In this document: piece by piece, positions 37,726-51,900 of the stretch
Position numbering within the stretch: the first letter of the stretch is position 1
How the letters are laid out: each line of letters begins with the position of its first letter
DNA from: Nereocystis luetkeana
Taxonomy: Eukaryota > Sar > Phaeophyceae > Laminariales > Laminariaceae
Length of the DNA stretch: 64,000 bases
Reading direction: 5' to 3'
Assembly: GCA_031213475.1 (NCBI GenBank)
Contig: JARUPZ010000003.1
Location: 9,016,509 to 9,080,508, forward strand
Program-made: the position numbers and the translations under genes
Notes under the pieces: model-generated
Database searches by the model: none
Told to the model about the DNA's origin: nothing
The model's input: the letters and a program-made list of their open reading frames with translations, nothing else

Positions 37726-39894
37726 ATGCAAGCGCCTGCGACCAGAAGGCCGCGCCCCGCCTCTCGGTTGTTACCGGCGTCGGCCCCTGGGCCCGCTCGC
37801 CTTGGGGCGGCAGTGGACGTCATCGTGGCCCATCTGCGCAGGCGTGTGCTGCTGCAGGCGTGGAAGCAGTGGGAGCCCAAGCTGACGCAGGTAAGCTATC
37901 CCATTACTCGAACTTGTGGAGTTCCGAGATGACACAATTTTGGCAGGAAGTGCTATTGTTCGGGGCATTGACACGCTCCGAACCCGGAATGTAGGCCGTG
38001 GGGGGCAACACTCAAAGCGTTTTCCAGCGGGCGAAGGAGAAGGCTGGGCCCGAAGTGGACATCTCACGCGAGATGCAGACATCTCACGCGAGATGCCATG
38101 ACAATCGCCAGCTGTGCGTAGTCGTCAGATTTATGTCTGTAGATAGATGTGTGGTCGGTTCGAGCATGATGTTGACGCCTGAGGCTTCAACGCTCACGTC
38201 GCTTAGCTTCTCCGACGCTTGTAGATCCCCAAACGTCGCTGCCGAGTTCCACGTGTTAAAAATTGAATATGGCGGTGTCGCTACAGGCGGACTACAGCAG
38301 TAGTTGCCCTTCACTGTAGAACAGCTGCGAACCCGGTCAGAACACTACAGTTGCCTGTCGTGATTCTTGCGATTCATGCTCGTTTCAGTCTTGAGCGCAT
38401 CTTAAGCGCTGAAGCCGTCGAGGGCTTTATCGTGATACTTTCAGGTGTCATATAATATGGCATGTTTCATGTCATCGCTGTTTTATTTCGGCTTCTGACC
38501 TTGCCCTCTTTTTTCGTCATACCTTTTGGGGTGCACCTCAGGGCGAGATGGCCTCTAGGATACTGGAGCGACAGCGTTTGCGCCTTCTGGAACAACCCTC
38601 CGCTCATAGCCCTCCCGCGGAACACCCGAGACCTCAAGACACCCTACCGACTGCTGCAGGCGACGACGATAATGCCGACGACAACGATGATGATGGCGGT
38701 GATGATGACGACAAGGACGGGCCCAAGGAGGGTTCGTCTCCTGGCATGTTTCCGTCACACCTCGATGAGACAGGCTGCGTATCGACGAGCGCAGGATCTT
38801 GGATGAGAGGCCGGACACTCTTGCGATCACAGGGTGGCCGCCGCGGCGGTGGTGGTGGCGGCGGCGGCGAGGTGGTGAGATGTCTTTCGTCGCCTGCCGC
38901 CACTGACAGGGGCAACCGACAGGACCGGGAAAGCCGCGATCATCACGGCCCTCGGGCCCCCAGGGCGGGGGCCGGAGATGGAGACAGGGACGCGTGGAGG
39001 TCGAGGGAAAAAATAAGGGAAAGCACAGACCGAAGGCGCAAAACACCGACACCGACGGTCCAGGCGTGCTTCAAAGAAGAGCGAGAGGCTTTCATCCGGG
39101 ACCTGCAAGTCCTGCACCGGCAGCTCGAAGCGAAGGACCGGGACCGCACGCGACGGGACCGGGAGCACCAGGTGGCGCGCAGTCGGGCGAAGGCCGAGGC
39201 GCGCGCGGCGCAGGAGCGGGTGGGTGCGATCAAGAGGGACGCGGACGAGGCGGCGGCGGCGAGGGCGCTAGCGGAGGCCAAGGCGGAGGCCGCAGCCGAG
39301 AAACTGGACTTGCAGACAACAACGGCAGAGGTGTGGATATGGCTTTTTCGTGAGTAAGAAATGGGGGGGGTTGCTCCGGCGTTGCCCGGGCGTGCATTTC
39401 AAGCTCGTAGGTAGAGGGGGATTCGCTGCTGCTGTAGCAGGTTTGTGTGTCCTAGAAGTGTAGAGGTCGTGCGATAATATGACGGAGTGGGTTTCTGGAC
39501 GAGAAAGGGAATTTGTGGCTACTGGTGAAGCGCGCGGCGGCGGGGCGGGGTGGGGGGGGGGTGGGTCTGATGGACATGTCGCTGTTCTGCGAAGAGGCTA
39601 GCGTTCAGAGAGCGTTTCTTGCCGGCGGAAAGATGTTTGAATTTTTGGAACTTTTCGTGGCTCAGCGGAACGACCCCCTAGATTCCCGCGCACCGCAGCC
39701 GAGTGAATGCTCTTCGCATTTTACGCGTCACGATGCTCCGTTCGTCTCCCGTCCCCAACAATTTCGTTCCTTTGCGACAGAGTCTGCGCGCCCGCCTGCG
39801 CCACTCTGAACGACTGCACAAGGAACAGATGGACCTCGAGCGCAGGCAACAGAAAGCAGCGGCCGAAGGTAATGTTGGAGCGAGCGAGAGAGAA

Positions 39895-39961
<67 letters not shown>

Positions 39962-42900
39962 TACAGCGACGGAAAATTCCTCCCACCTCAACCGGCGGGT
40001 GCCGGCGCCTTCGTCGGTGGCACTAGGGTAGGCGCGGTTCGTGCGTCTCGATTCAAAACACGTTGAGCTGAGTGTGGTGGTATCGAATTCATGGGCTCGT
40101 CGGGCCTACAGGCAAATTCATTTCCTCGGCGCGTACGAAGACAAAGGCGAGTATTACGAGGGCCCGAGTCCGGCAAGACCAATCCGAGCGTTCGCTATCA
40201 GTAGTACCGACGCCGCGTGTCCTCACCCGCCCCCCCCGAAACAGAGGCCAGCACCGAGAGGCGGCGACAAGAAGGTGCTGCTCTCACAGCACGAAAAGCT
40301 CTGCTCGATGGCCGACGCGACTGGGCTGCGGAGAAAGACACCCTCATAGCGGCGGTGCGGGAAGCCGGGCATCGGGCAGAATTGGCCGAAGGGGAAGCGA
40401 CGGAAGCCAAGGTGTTTGGGGTGGGGGGAGGGTGAAAAATATGTGTTTCCTGTTCTTTTTTTTCAGAGACCCACTTGGCTGCGTCCTTAACGCGCATGGT
40501 GCAGTTCGCAATAAAACGCGTTTTCAAGCTCTTGGGCAGATGTGTTCACTTTTCATTATCCCCTTGAGCTCTCTCTACGACGCCCCTCGGGCACAGTTCC
40601 CTGGCCATTTATTGTCCCGGCATTCCCTATTCCCACCTCTCGCCGTCCCCGCGTTCCATTGGTTGTCACCCGACTTGCCATGGCGGTTCTGCCTCCGCGA
40701 AACGAGCAGGCGCACGCCGTTCTGCTGGAGGAGCGCCTTCAGCAGACGTTGGAGCGCGAGGCTGCCCTAAATGAGGAGGTAGAGGCGCAGACGAGCTCGG
40801 CACGCGACGGCGAGCGGCGAGTGGCGAGGGCGGTAGCAGACGCCGCCAGGGCAAGAGCGGCGGCCGCGGCACAGGTATATACATTACTCGATTTTGTAGC
40901 CTACGCAGCGGGTCAAGAGGGGGCGGGGGGGGTAGGCGCAAGGTTTTTAGGCTTAGAACCATGATATAAGGAACGGTAGAATATGTGCTGTCCCGGCAGG
41001 TATACCCACGCAGAACCCTTGGCGGAGAGCCTTGCTGTGTCTTCACATTTGAATTGTCTTTAATTCGTTCGGACGTCGACCACCGTACGCTCTTGTTTGT
41101 TGAGCAACAACAAAGTTGATGGCGCTACGCCGAGACGGCGCGGCAAGCGAAAGCAATCACCTCTGGCAGGCGATAACAAAATTATCTGTCGGCATTTTTT
41201 TCGCAGAACGGTGAGACCTGTAGCAGTGCGGCATCCTGGGTGCACGTCGCTTCATCGAACGTGTTCCCGGCGTCTTCTATCAAGGTGTTCATTGCCGCGT
41301 CGCACCGACTGGCGCGAGCGTCCATGCAGCTGAGTCCACCGCCACAGCCTGGAACCATACACACACCGTTCATTTTTTTTTTGCCGGTTTGTCCCGCGCC
41401 GTCGCTGCCGGCTTATTTCACTGTGAACACAGGAAGAGGCGTTTCTGGAGAACGTGAAGGGCCTCGAGGAGCGGGCCTCTCGCGCAGAGGTCATGTACGG
41501 GGGGGAAAACGCCTCGCGAGAGGTAATCTTCAGCAGGCGCATACCCCGGTGCCACTTACAAATGATGTACGGTGCGGGCATCGCATTCCGGGATAAAGCT
41601 AAACGTAGAATGCACTCCTGCCTCTTCATAGTTTCGGGCTAATCGGCGAGGACCGCGTGACCCAAATGCGGTGTTGAGGACGAGTTATTTTTGTTTTTGT
41701 CTCACCCCGACCCTTGCTTGTACCTTCCGAAGGATGGAATGGTTGTTTGGCGCCGTTTCGCGTCACCATTTTCATGAGGGGAGAGGGAAGCGGGGGGGGG
41801 TGATATGCTTCAAGGTGCGCATCTACGATATGCACGAATCGTCTCCGAAGGCTACACCCGTGCGGTGCTCCACCACAACCAGGTCTGAGGCACCGTCTGC
41901 CTTTCTTCGTCGAAACGACTTTTGGGGATGTTATTATAGTTGCATATGTGGTAGGACCTTGCCGGATGCTCTGCACTATCGGCGAGAAGAGAAGTCGGCG
42001 CGTTTCTTTCACGAGTCCCGGCGCGGTACGAGACGCGCGGTACGGCCGTCTCTCTTTTGATTATTCGGTCCTGATCGGTAATATCGTTGTCTCGGACCGA
42101 ATTGTATATTTACTCGAACTGTGAATCGAAACGCCTGTCGTAGTTTTCCAAGCTGCTCCTGTCGCTGAGCCTCCCCGGGACCGGTACGGTAGCATGCCCA
42201 CCGCGTCTCGTCGCCAGGCAGGGCGCGTTGCTATCGTTGTGGTTGTTTCCTAGATCGCTGTGAACGGACACCCGTGAAGGTCGCACCAAACATTTATTTT
42301 TCCCTCTCTTCGCAACGTCGTCCTTCCCTTGCCCTACCCCCACCCCCGACCCCCTACACCCCCCTGTTTGCCCATCGCTGTGCTTTGTCCGTTTTGACGG
42401 ACCATACATCGTGTTGTCATCGCCGTGCGTGGCACCCCAGGACCTACAAGGCCAGCTGATGAAAGCGAGAGAGGCCGAATTGGCGACCTCTAGCAGCGCG
42501 CAGAGGGAGCTGTCTGCGGTAAGGCGGGTGGTCTTCACACATGTGGAGGGGGGGGGGGGGGGTACTCGATAGGAGATATGTACTCGATCTCATGCATGGC
42601 CGTAGTCGTATGACCATAGACCCTCGCATCCCTACAATGCCGGGACGGAGCATGTCGGGTTTTCACCGACCAGGCAGACATTGCTTGCAGCAAGCGCGAA
42701 GCGCCGTGAGGTGTCTGGCGAGTCGTATGAAGGGTGAGCTGCATCCTACTAAGAACCGCTTTTGTGGCGGAGCGGGGGGGGGGGGGGGGCGGGTAGCTTC
42801 CTGGCCGAGCTTCAGACTTACATTACAGCGCATCAGCGAAAATGTTTACTGCGACCTCTGGGTGCGCTTTACTATATAAACCCGCTCCCTCCCTCTTCCT

Positions 42901-45900
42901 TCCCCTTCCTTCCCCATCCCTCTGCCTGCCGCCGTCGATAACCACCCGTCATGGCGAACACACCGGACCGCAGATGAACCTCCGCGTCGTGTCCCTCGGC
43001 CAGGATGTCTCCGCTCTGAGCGCGGAAAACAAGGCCCTAGTGCAGCGGGCGGCGGAGATGGAGGCTCTAGCCGGCTCGTCCGACGCATCGATGGCCGAAA
43101 TGGGCGCTCGATTAAAGGAGGCCTCCATAAAGAATGTTCGCCTCGTCGCATCGGCGGCGCAGGTGGGCGGTACTTGAATACCATGCTGTGTTTGTTTTTT
43201 CGTGCGTGTTTCGCGCAAGTGGGTGCGTGCGCCTTGTACTGTTCTTGTATCTGCCCTAGACGGGCGGGTACCTCTGGTTCTCCGACTTAGCCCGTGTGTG
43301 GGGGGTGGGGGGCGGGGTCTCGGGGGACGTCCGCGGTACTTTATTCCTCCCCCAGTTGTGATCGTGTTGGCGGCGTACCTGTGTGCATTGGTATCTGTAT
43401 AATAGTTTGAAACGCGAGCGTATGACGTTTCGAGTGGCACAAACATCGTTTCTATCCCAGCCGTCCCCACCCCCCGCTGGCACGCGCCTCCACGTTTCGA
43501 GCCGACATGGTACGCAGTCTACGACAGTCACGGCATGTAACTGTTGAGGTTTATTTCGCCCACCGCCCTCTTCCTATGACCACTTGTTCCTCGCTGCCTT
43601 CGGCTGCATCAGGAGCGGGAGTTGACAGAGAAACAGTGGCGTCGACGAGAGGAAAGGTGGCGCCTGGTCGCCTTGGCAGCGCAGTCGAAGCAGGCAGTAG
43701 GCGAGGGCGGCGAAAACAGCGGAAACTGGGAGGGAGAGGCCGGGTTGGCAGCCACCTTAGAAGAGGTGGGTGGTCGGTCTTCCCTGGTCAGTATCGTTGT
43801 CTTCTGCTTGCTCAATGATCGGGCGCTGAAGAGGTAGCACCTTTTTTCCCACGGGAAGAATGAGGGGAGAGAGGGGCACAGGGGTCGCTTGTTGAGGTAG
43901 GCCCCGTGGTCTGAAAACGCCGAAGGAACAGGGAAATGAGCCTCCGTTTCGTGGTTGATGTACGCCAAGCACCCGCATGTTTCTCGCAGAATCTATTGAT
44001 ATCTACCCGTCTCGGTTCGCCGTATATTTCTGCCGCGTCCATCCGCGGGCGGTAGCAGGTTTGCTCCGTTGGAGGCAGAGCAAAGGCTTGCGTGTCATGT
44101 TCCGGCGGGGGGTCACCCGTGGGCGTGTTTCGTTCTCGTCGGTCGCTTGGCGGCGTTGATTTCCCGGCTTCCCGGTGACAGCGTAGACTATCTGTCAGGC
44201 GGCCGTTTTACGTTGTCTCGGGGCTCTTTCGCAACGGTTCAGTTCGGTTGCATTCGTTTTCGGTTCGGTTCGGCTCGGTTTGATTCGATTCGGTCCGGTT
44301 CATTTCAATTCGTTCCCGGTCCGGCCCGATCGTATTGCGGCGCTTGCGCTCGAGCTCCTCTTTAGACGAAGCGAAAGGATTGTTTCTTCCGTTGTTTTGC
44401 TGCTCACTGTATCGCGTTCGTCATCTGCGGAAGCGATGGTCTCCTGCTCTCCGAAGAAACACAGGTGGCGCTCGGCCTTGCGAGTGCCTTCCGTTCGCGG
44501 CGGTGCGAGGAAGCGCGTTGTTCGTACCGCACGCGTAACCTGGTGCACTCACGCGCGCTATATACAACACGTTTTGTGCTGCAGATGGACAATCTGCGAG
44601 AGACTGCTGCGCGCCTGGCCTGCGACAAGGAGAAGCTGTTGAGCGAGCTGTCCCAGTTGACCTCTGCCGCAGACGGGGAGACGGTCGATGAAAGGGCGCA
44701 AGACGAAGAACGACGACGGGACTGTGTGCACAGCGGCATCAGAGGCAGGAGCGAGGAGGAGAGAGGAGTAGGAGACGGAAATAGAGTACGCTTAGCATCG
44801 ACGGCCCGGGTAGGCGATGAGCGGAGAGGGGCTGAAACGGGCGGGAGCGGCGTCGGTGGCGCTGATGAACGACTTCCTGTCGGTATTCTCGGCGGCGACG
44901 GCGTGGAAGAAAAGGGGGAGGAGGAGTACCAGGAGGAGGGGGGCGTCTGGCAGGAGCGTATCCGCGACGGTCGTAAGGACGCTCATGGATTGCGACGGGC
45001 GCGAGATGAGACGGAACGTCGTGCCCTGGTGGGACGCGGCGACAGTGGCGGCGGCAGCACCCCGGGAAGACGATGCCATGAGGAAGATGTCTCGTTCGAC
45101 GACAGCCAAGAAGCCGACGCGTGTTGCGTAGAAGAAGGAGCAAGGCGCAGGCGAGAGAAAGAGGACGACAACGGGGTTACGCGCGGCGAACGAAGGGAGG
45201 GTATGGACGCACAGGACGGCGGGGGTGAAGGGCGCACTCTGCCGGATGCGGAGGACGAGGCGTTGTTGGTGCCCAGGGGCGGGCCAATCCCCGTTCCGTC
45301 GATGTTGAAGCCGCACAGCCTGGGTGCTAGGGACAGGGGTGGAGCGGGAGGGAAGTCAATTGCGGCGGCTTCTCTGATGAGGTGCAGTGACACGCGCGCG
45401 ACGCATGCGCACTTTACAGATCGCCGTGAGGAGCTGATTATTGTGCAGTGAAGATGACTAGGGGGGGTAAGCATGCCATACGGGGGGAGGGGGGGGTGAG
45501 AGAGAAATAGGTAACAGATGAGAGAGGGGCGAACTTGAGAAAGAAAGGGAACGAAAATATTGTCTTCCGATGATGAGCATCCAGTGCCCCCCTTTGACCT
45601 CCGACGGTCGAGCGAGAGTTGAATGGGCCCTGTCGTGGGGCACAACATGTTCTCGGCATCATCTGTTCCCGGTACCAATCGCCCCCCTACCCTCCGTTCT
45701 GGAGGATGTCTTGACTTTTTCCCTTCTCGTTACAACCATGCGTTGTCACAGCACCTCCTCAGGGCGGCTGGAGCGTGACCTGAGGCGGAGGGAGCACGAT
45801 GCACTGCTGGCCCTTCTTCGCAACGAGGACGTTATCGCCGCCTCTGGCCAATCGGTGCTGGCGCGCGTGCGGCGGAAGGAACAGCGTCTTCGCGCAGGGT

Positions 45901-48900
45901 CTCGCCTCAAGGGTGACTTGTCTGGAGCAGCCACTGCGGCCGCCGGTGTGGGTGACGACAGCAGTGGCGGCGGGCACTCCTCTTTCTGTGGAGACGAAGA
46001 GGAAGAAGAGGGCGAGGTGGGGAGCGATACCGAGAAGGATCACGTCGGCACGTCGCCGCTTCAAACGCCATTGACGCCTGAGGCGTGGCGCAATGTTCTT
46101 GCGGCGCTGGAGCGCTCCCTACGGCTTTTCCGAGGGAATGGCCGAGCAGGAGAGGAGGAAGAGCAACGACGACCACGGCGACGACGGCACACGATGACGG
46201 CCGGCCCGGCTGTATCTTCCACCGTCAACGATGGCCGTCGACCAGGCCACCGGCAGGCATCCCCCTCCGCCGCCCCTCGCCAGGGTTCTCTCTCTCCAGA
46301 GCCCCCGAGGCCCCGCTGTCGTAGTAGTAATCGGCCGATTGACCGCAGCGGCGGCGGCATTTTAGACCCGGCGGGTGGAGACGAAGACCGCTGCGACTCT
46401 TCGTCGTGTGATTCTCGGCCTCACCCGAGAAGCTTCGGCACGAGCCCGCGAAAAGCGTATGGTGGACGCCGATGCAAGCGATCGCAGGCCGAAGGAGTGA
46501 GTCCAGAATCACCCGAAGGGGGGGCGGGATAGACCGCGTCGGCTATTGACGATAGGGCGTACCCCGTTTGCCCTTCCCGGCCCCGGCAGCTATATCCCTC
46601 ATTAACACGTGAATTATAGAGAAACAAATCGCGTTGCGTTGCGTTGCGTTGTGTTTTGCGTCATAAACAGAGCGCGGTTTTGATCTCGTCATACCGCTTT
46701 GTATTTGCTTTGTGTATCAATAAAGGTGTCAAGCCGCCACCTAAAATAGTTTGGGGCTGCAGGGAATGATGAAAACATATTCGCAGATTACATTGAATGG
46801 TCCTTGACGGCACGCACGACTTCTGACTTTGCCCAAAACAGGTGACTTTTGACCGTTGTAAATGTCGTTGTTTCGTTGTTAGCTCAGCCCCAATTAAAAT
46901 ATGCCGTCGTTTGTCGTCGGGTCATCGCCAACTGCAGCGCCGTTTAATTGCTGCTGGGTCGGCGTCAGTTGCAGTGCCGTTGTTTATCGTTAGATCATCG
47001 ACAGTTTGCAATGCCGTTGTTTTGCAGCAATGCCCGTTGTTTATGGCAATGCCCGTTCTTCTTTGCAATGCCGTTGTGTTTTTGTTAGGCCTACGCCAGT
47101 CCTGGCCCGCTTTGTCCAGGCGGCGGTGGCAACCAAGACTACAGTCGGGACCGGGACTGCGGCGAAGACTTGCCCGGCGCTCTGGCCTCCGCTTTGCGAG
47201 ACCTTCTTTCCTCCACCCTCGGCGTGTCGGAGGAGGGGTTGAGGGAGGCATCGCTCCCAGAGCTGGTGGGGGCGTTGCGATGCGAGTGGGAGGTGCTATT
47301 GGAGGGGATGGTAAGCGCTGGCGTAGCATACACGTGGCCCGATCTGGTGTCGAAAAGGGATGCTGGAAGAGGAAAGCGGTGGCGAAAGCGGGGATGGAAT
47401 TTAACCAGAGCAAGAAAAGAGCCCGTACCGAAAGAAAACTCAAAATTGAGCCATGCGAGAAGAGCGCACCAGGCCGATACATCGCAAAATAGCGTATTGC
47501 CGGGGGGGAGAGAGAGAGAGGAAACGCAGCGAGTTTCGTGTGTGCAAAAGTCTAAATCGAGCAAACGACGTGCTGGAGGGACCCTAAATCTGACACGCGG
47601 GGGGGGAGGTAACGACGACGCGTATTGGTGTAAGTGTAGGGTGCGTTACGGTTACATCCCGCAAGGCCCGTTAGCGGGCGGTACGAGCGGTCCTTCGGAC
47701 TCTGCTGAAGAGAAGACGATAATAATGATGCCGATACTTTCTCGTTGCGCTTTGTTGTGGACCAAGGGTGTTGCCGATTCACTCCCTCCACGCGCCCGTG
47801 CGGTCTCTTTCAGAATAGCTCTAGACAGCGTTTTTTTTTCCCCTCTCGCGGCAGCGGCCGGCTATTTCTGTAACGATATTCGCGCACGCTGACGAGAGCG
47901 GTTTACCTTCACGTACGCACGATGTAGTTTATAGCTTCACCTCACCCCGGGCAGCACTGTTTCTCGTGCCCGCCCCTCCCCCCCCCCCGTCGCTTGCCGC
48001 CCGTGCGCACGGATGGACAGGCAGCGATGAAAAAGGAGGTTGACCTTGCTCGGCATCAGGTCGACACAGTTGCTGCTGCGGCAGCAAAGGGCGGCGACGA
48101 CAACAATACCCAAGATATACCGTTCACTGCGGCTGGAGGTCAACATCTGCCTCCGCAGTTGTTATCGGGCGCGCAACCCGGCGCTACTCCAAGCGCTACC
48201 GCTGCCGTTGGTGCTTCTGCTTCCGAGCTATGGCGAGCAGAGTCTGCGGGGAAAGCACTGCACTCTGCTAGACTAGAAGCGGCCTTGACTGAAGCGGAGC
48301 AGAGGTTGGCGGGAGTTAGGGTAAAAGCAGAAGCTGCCGCCGGGGAAGCTGAAGATAAAATTGCGGAGGTGAGAGCCGGCGGAGATACCAGGGAGCAAAA
48401 CGCGAAAGCATGGGAGGAGGGGTCAAAGGTCTGGTTAGATGGGTTTTGGCTCCATGCGGGTATATCGCGGCGCCCTTGCTGTGCTGCTGACTGCTCTCCT
48501 GATGGAAAATATTTTCGTATCTCGTAGGGTTGCGTTGACTGAAAGAAATCCTGCTGCGGTGTATCTCCCATCCCCCGTTGGGTTTGACGCCGAAAGCAGA
48601 AGAGCGAGACGCTCCCGAAGATGGGCTAGTTTGGTCCAGAGGAGAACCAACGACCTCTTCTACAAAATAGCCGTGGCAATGATGCGACAAGAAGCAATCA
48701 TTAAACAAAATAAGCTTAAAGGACAGTCCCAATATATATATTTTCCTTCCCTTCCCTCTTCTCGCTGGGTCCTCGCGCCGCCCTCTTCCGTAAATATAAA
48801 TCTGCTTGCCGCCGACCGACCAGTCCGAGCGCGATCGGGCGGAGGCGACGGCGCGACTCGTCGAGGCACTCCGAGAGCTCGCCGACGAGCGCGCGGAACA

Positions 48901-51900
48901 CGCCGCCCTTCTCGTCTCCCTCAAGGCCGAACTCCAAGTTTCCACCACGTTGGTCTCGACGTCGAGAGCGGCGGCTGCGGCGGCCACCTCCACGGCGGCG
49001 GAGGCATTGGCGGAGGCGGCGACTCTGCGAGGCGCGATTGAGGACTGGGCGGGCAAGGCCGAAGGGCTAACGACGGCGGCGGACTCGTGGAAGAGGCGAG
49101 CCGAGGCAGCTGAAAAGCGCGCCGGAGAGCTCGAGTTCGCCGCCGAGGATGACGAAGGCGAGCGCGAAGAAGGCCGGGAAGAGGGTAGACGAGAAGCGGA
49201 GCAGAGGTGAGGTGTGGGTGTGGATATGCGGCTTGGCGTGTGGCAGGACACAAGTATGTAAGCGGCGCCGTGCGCGCCGATGTTTTGCTGCTCTGTATTT
49301 TAGCGCGTTTTAACGCGAACATAGCGAGACCGCGAAAAGTTGCAAAAAAAAGAAGCGATAAGAAAGTAAGCCTATCCCTACGTGTAGAGTTTACTGGAGC
49401 TCGCCAAAAATTATTTCATTTTGTTCTATCCTCCGGTGGGTTGGTAAAAAACACGCTGAAGCTCACCGCACTTCCACGTGTAAAATACGTGTCGTGTGTC
49501 GACAGCCAGAACTTGCTGGAGCTGTAGCTAGAGTTTTGTAGCGGTCGCGCTAGACTTATGAATTGAGCAAACTACAGGCGGGTAGGGCTCGCTAGGGTCT
49601 GCCAGAGCTTGTCTGTGCCTGTTAGATCTCGGTGGGCCCGCCAGAGCATTGCCGTGACCTCCAAGACGTGCTCGGTTTTGCGAAAGCTTGTGCTATAGTT
49701 GGGCTGTCCGCTCTCGTTGTTTCTCTCACGTTCGCATTGCCATTCATATCGTTTCTCGGGCACTCCTTTTCCCTTCCGGAGAGTCGGCCTATTCTCGAGG
49801 ACACGCCGGGCCGGTGAACTTGAAAGATGAGCAGCCAAGAGAACTTTCTGAAGGTTAATATTAATATTTTGAGCGAGTGCCTCCAACTAATACCATAAAG
49901 TTGCATCCAAGCAAAGTCGCTCGGGTCAAGGACCATCACAGCCAACGGGTCCACACTAAACTTGATAAGCGCCGCCGCTTGTGGCTTTACCCCGCACGTG
50001 CGACAGGGTTGAAGCGTTGGAGTCCGCACTGGAGAAGCTTGCTGAAACGGGCTGGGCTGCAGAGGGACTTTCCAAAGAGCAGCTGGAGGTCACCCAAGAG
50101 GTACGACCTGTTGCGCTACTGCAGCAGCAGCAGCTAAGGCGTGTCCTCCCCCCCTTCTTCGCTCGCTGTTTAAAGAGAAAGTTTCGCCTGCCGGGCAGGG
50201 CGTCTTGCACCCGGCTGTAAGTACTGCGGTGGCAACGGGAGAACCCCCTCCCGCTGGTATCCCACGTCTTCGGAGATTCCAGGATATAATGCCAAACTCA
50301 ACGAGGCCCTTTCTACCGAGGAGAGACGGAAGATGTTGGCGTGTCGTTCAGTACACACGCTCGGGCCCCTGCTATTGGGGACAAGCTTATATGATGTTTC
50401 GGCACGTCCGTTCGACCTGTAGAGCGGGCGGAGTTCCCCTCGCTGCCGTACCTGTGTTCAGGCATTGGGTCTTCCACGGTGCTGCCCCTGTTTTTTGTTC
50501 GGGCCTTCTACGGTGCTGGCCGTTGCGAAGCTTTCACGTTGCCCGTTTGGCGTGTTGGTGTATGTATCGCCGATGCTTCGACGTGTGGCTCGCTTGCTTG
50601 CGGATTTCGACACGTAGCGATGAAGGAGCAGCTTGCGCTTGCTCGTGCATCGCAGAGCTTTTACTCCCTCTTTCGCCCGCGCATGTGCCGCCGACCCGTA
50701 CGACCTTGACGAGCCTTGACGGCATCGCCTTGAGCACGATAGGCGGGTGAAGGAAACAGACCACTACATGCCGTAGCTGCCTTGCCCGGGGCACTGTCGC
50801 AAGCGTACGCCTTCTGTGCGCCCTTTCCCCATGTGTTTTTGGTCTGTCTGAATCAGTCGAAAAGTTGGCCGACAACTTACAGAGGTTTTGCGTGGCGGCC
50901 TACCCGCGCAAGGAAAAAAAATGCTGCAGGCGCTGATCAGCCAGCCGACGATAACCCGCGGCAAGAGGTGGCCTGTGTTGCGGTGCCGCAGGCCCTGCGC
51001 GCGCCAATACACCGGCACAGGAAGAGAAAACACACTCGTTTTCGTTGTCTTTTCGTTTTTTTTACTTGTTTTCTCTTTGCTGCATCTCCCTCCACCTCTC
51101 GTCGATTCTGGTTCCATTCTCTGTCTTCCTCACTACGTCCTAAATTTTTGAAATCTCGATCGATCGCCCACGGGATCCGACCGACGCAGATCTCCATGGA
51201 ACGCGACGACCTCGTGGAGGAAAACGAAAAGTGTGCCGCAAGACTCGACCAGCTCACCGCCGCGCTGCAGGACCAGCGCGAAGAGAAGTCTCGACTGGCG
51301 AACCAGGTACGACCATTTTTTAGCGTTGAAAGGAGACACCGTCCATCGTCTCGTCAGTTCCTTCACCCTTCCGCGCACACACGCACCCCCTTTCGATTAT
51401 ATTCCCTCCTGTCTTCACCTTGGCCTCACGACGCGACAAAGTGCCTTTTTGTATCCCGAGAACGCGCCCTGTGCTATGGCACTGTTACACCAAGCAATCT
51501 AACGCGGGATGGTTTGCAATTCGGTGGTTTAGTTATTTCCGGCTATACACCCCCCCCCCCCCCCCGAGGTGCTCCGTCTCGGCATTGTATGATGCGAGGG
51601 TCTATGGTCATACGACTACGGCCATACATGATAATGAGACACACCCCCGCCCAAGTAATGTCTGCCTGGTCGGTGAAAATCGAACTTGCTCCGTTCCGGC
51701 ATTGTAGGGATGCGAGGGTCTATGGTCATACGACTATGGCCATGCATGAGATCGAGTACATCTCTCCTATCGAGTACCCCCTCCCCCGCCCCCCTTGTCC
51801 CACCAATTCCTTTGGTTTTCGACCATCGGGAAGCACGCCATCGGTGGCAGGGACAACACTTCACGCGTCGAATCGATCGTATAGATCATGATGCAGATCA

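Noticed and set aside
41192-41340. An extra exon of the coiled-coil gene after the acceptor tttttttcgcag
   Set aside because: It is open in phase, but the sequence is not coil-like and no acceptable donor follows; the exon at 41433-41522 fits better.
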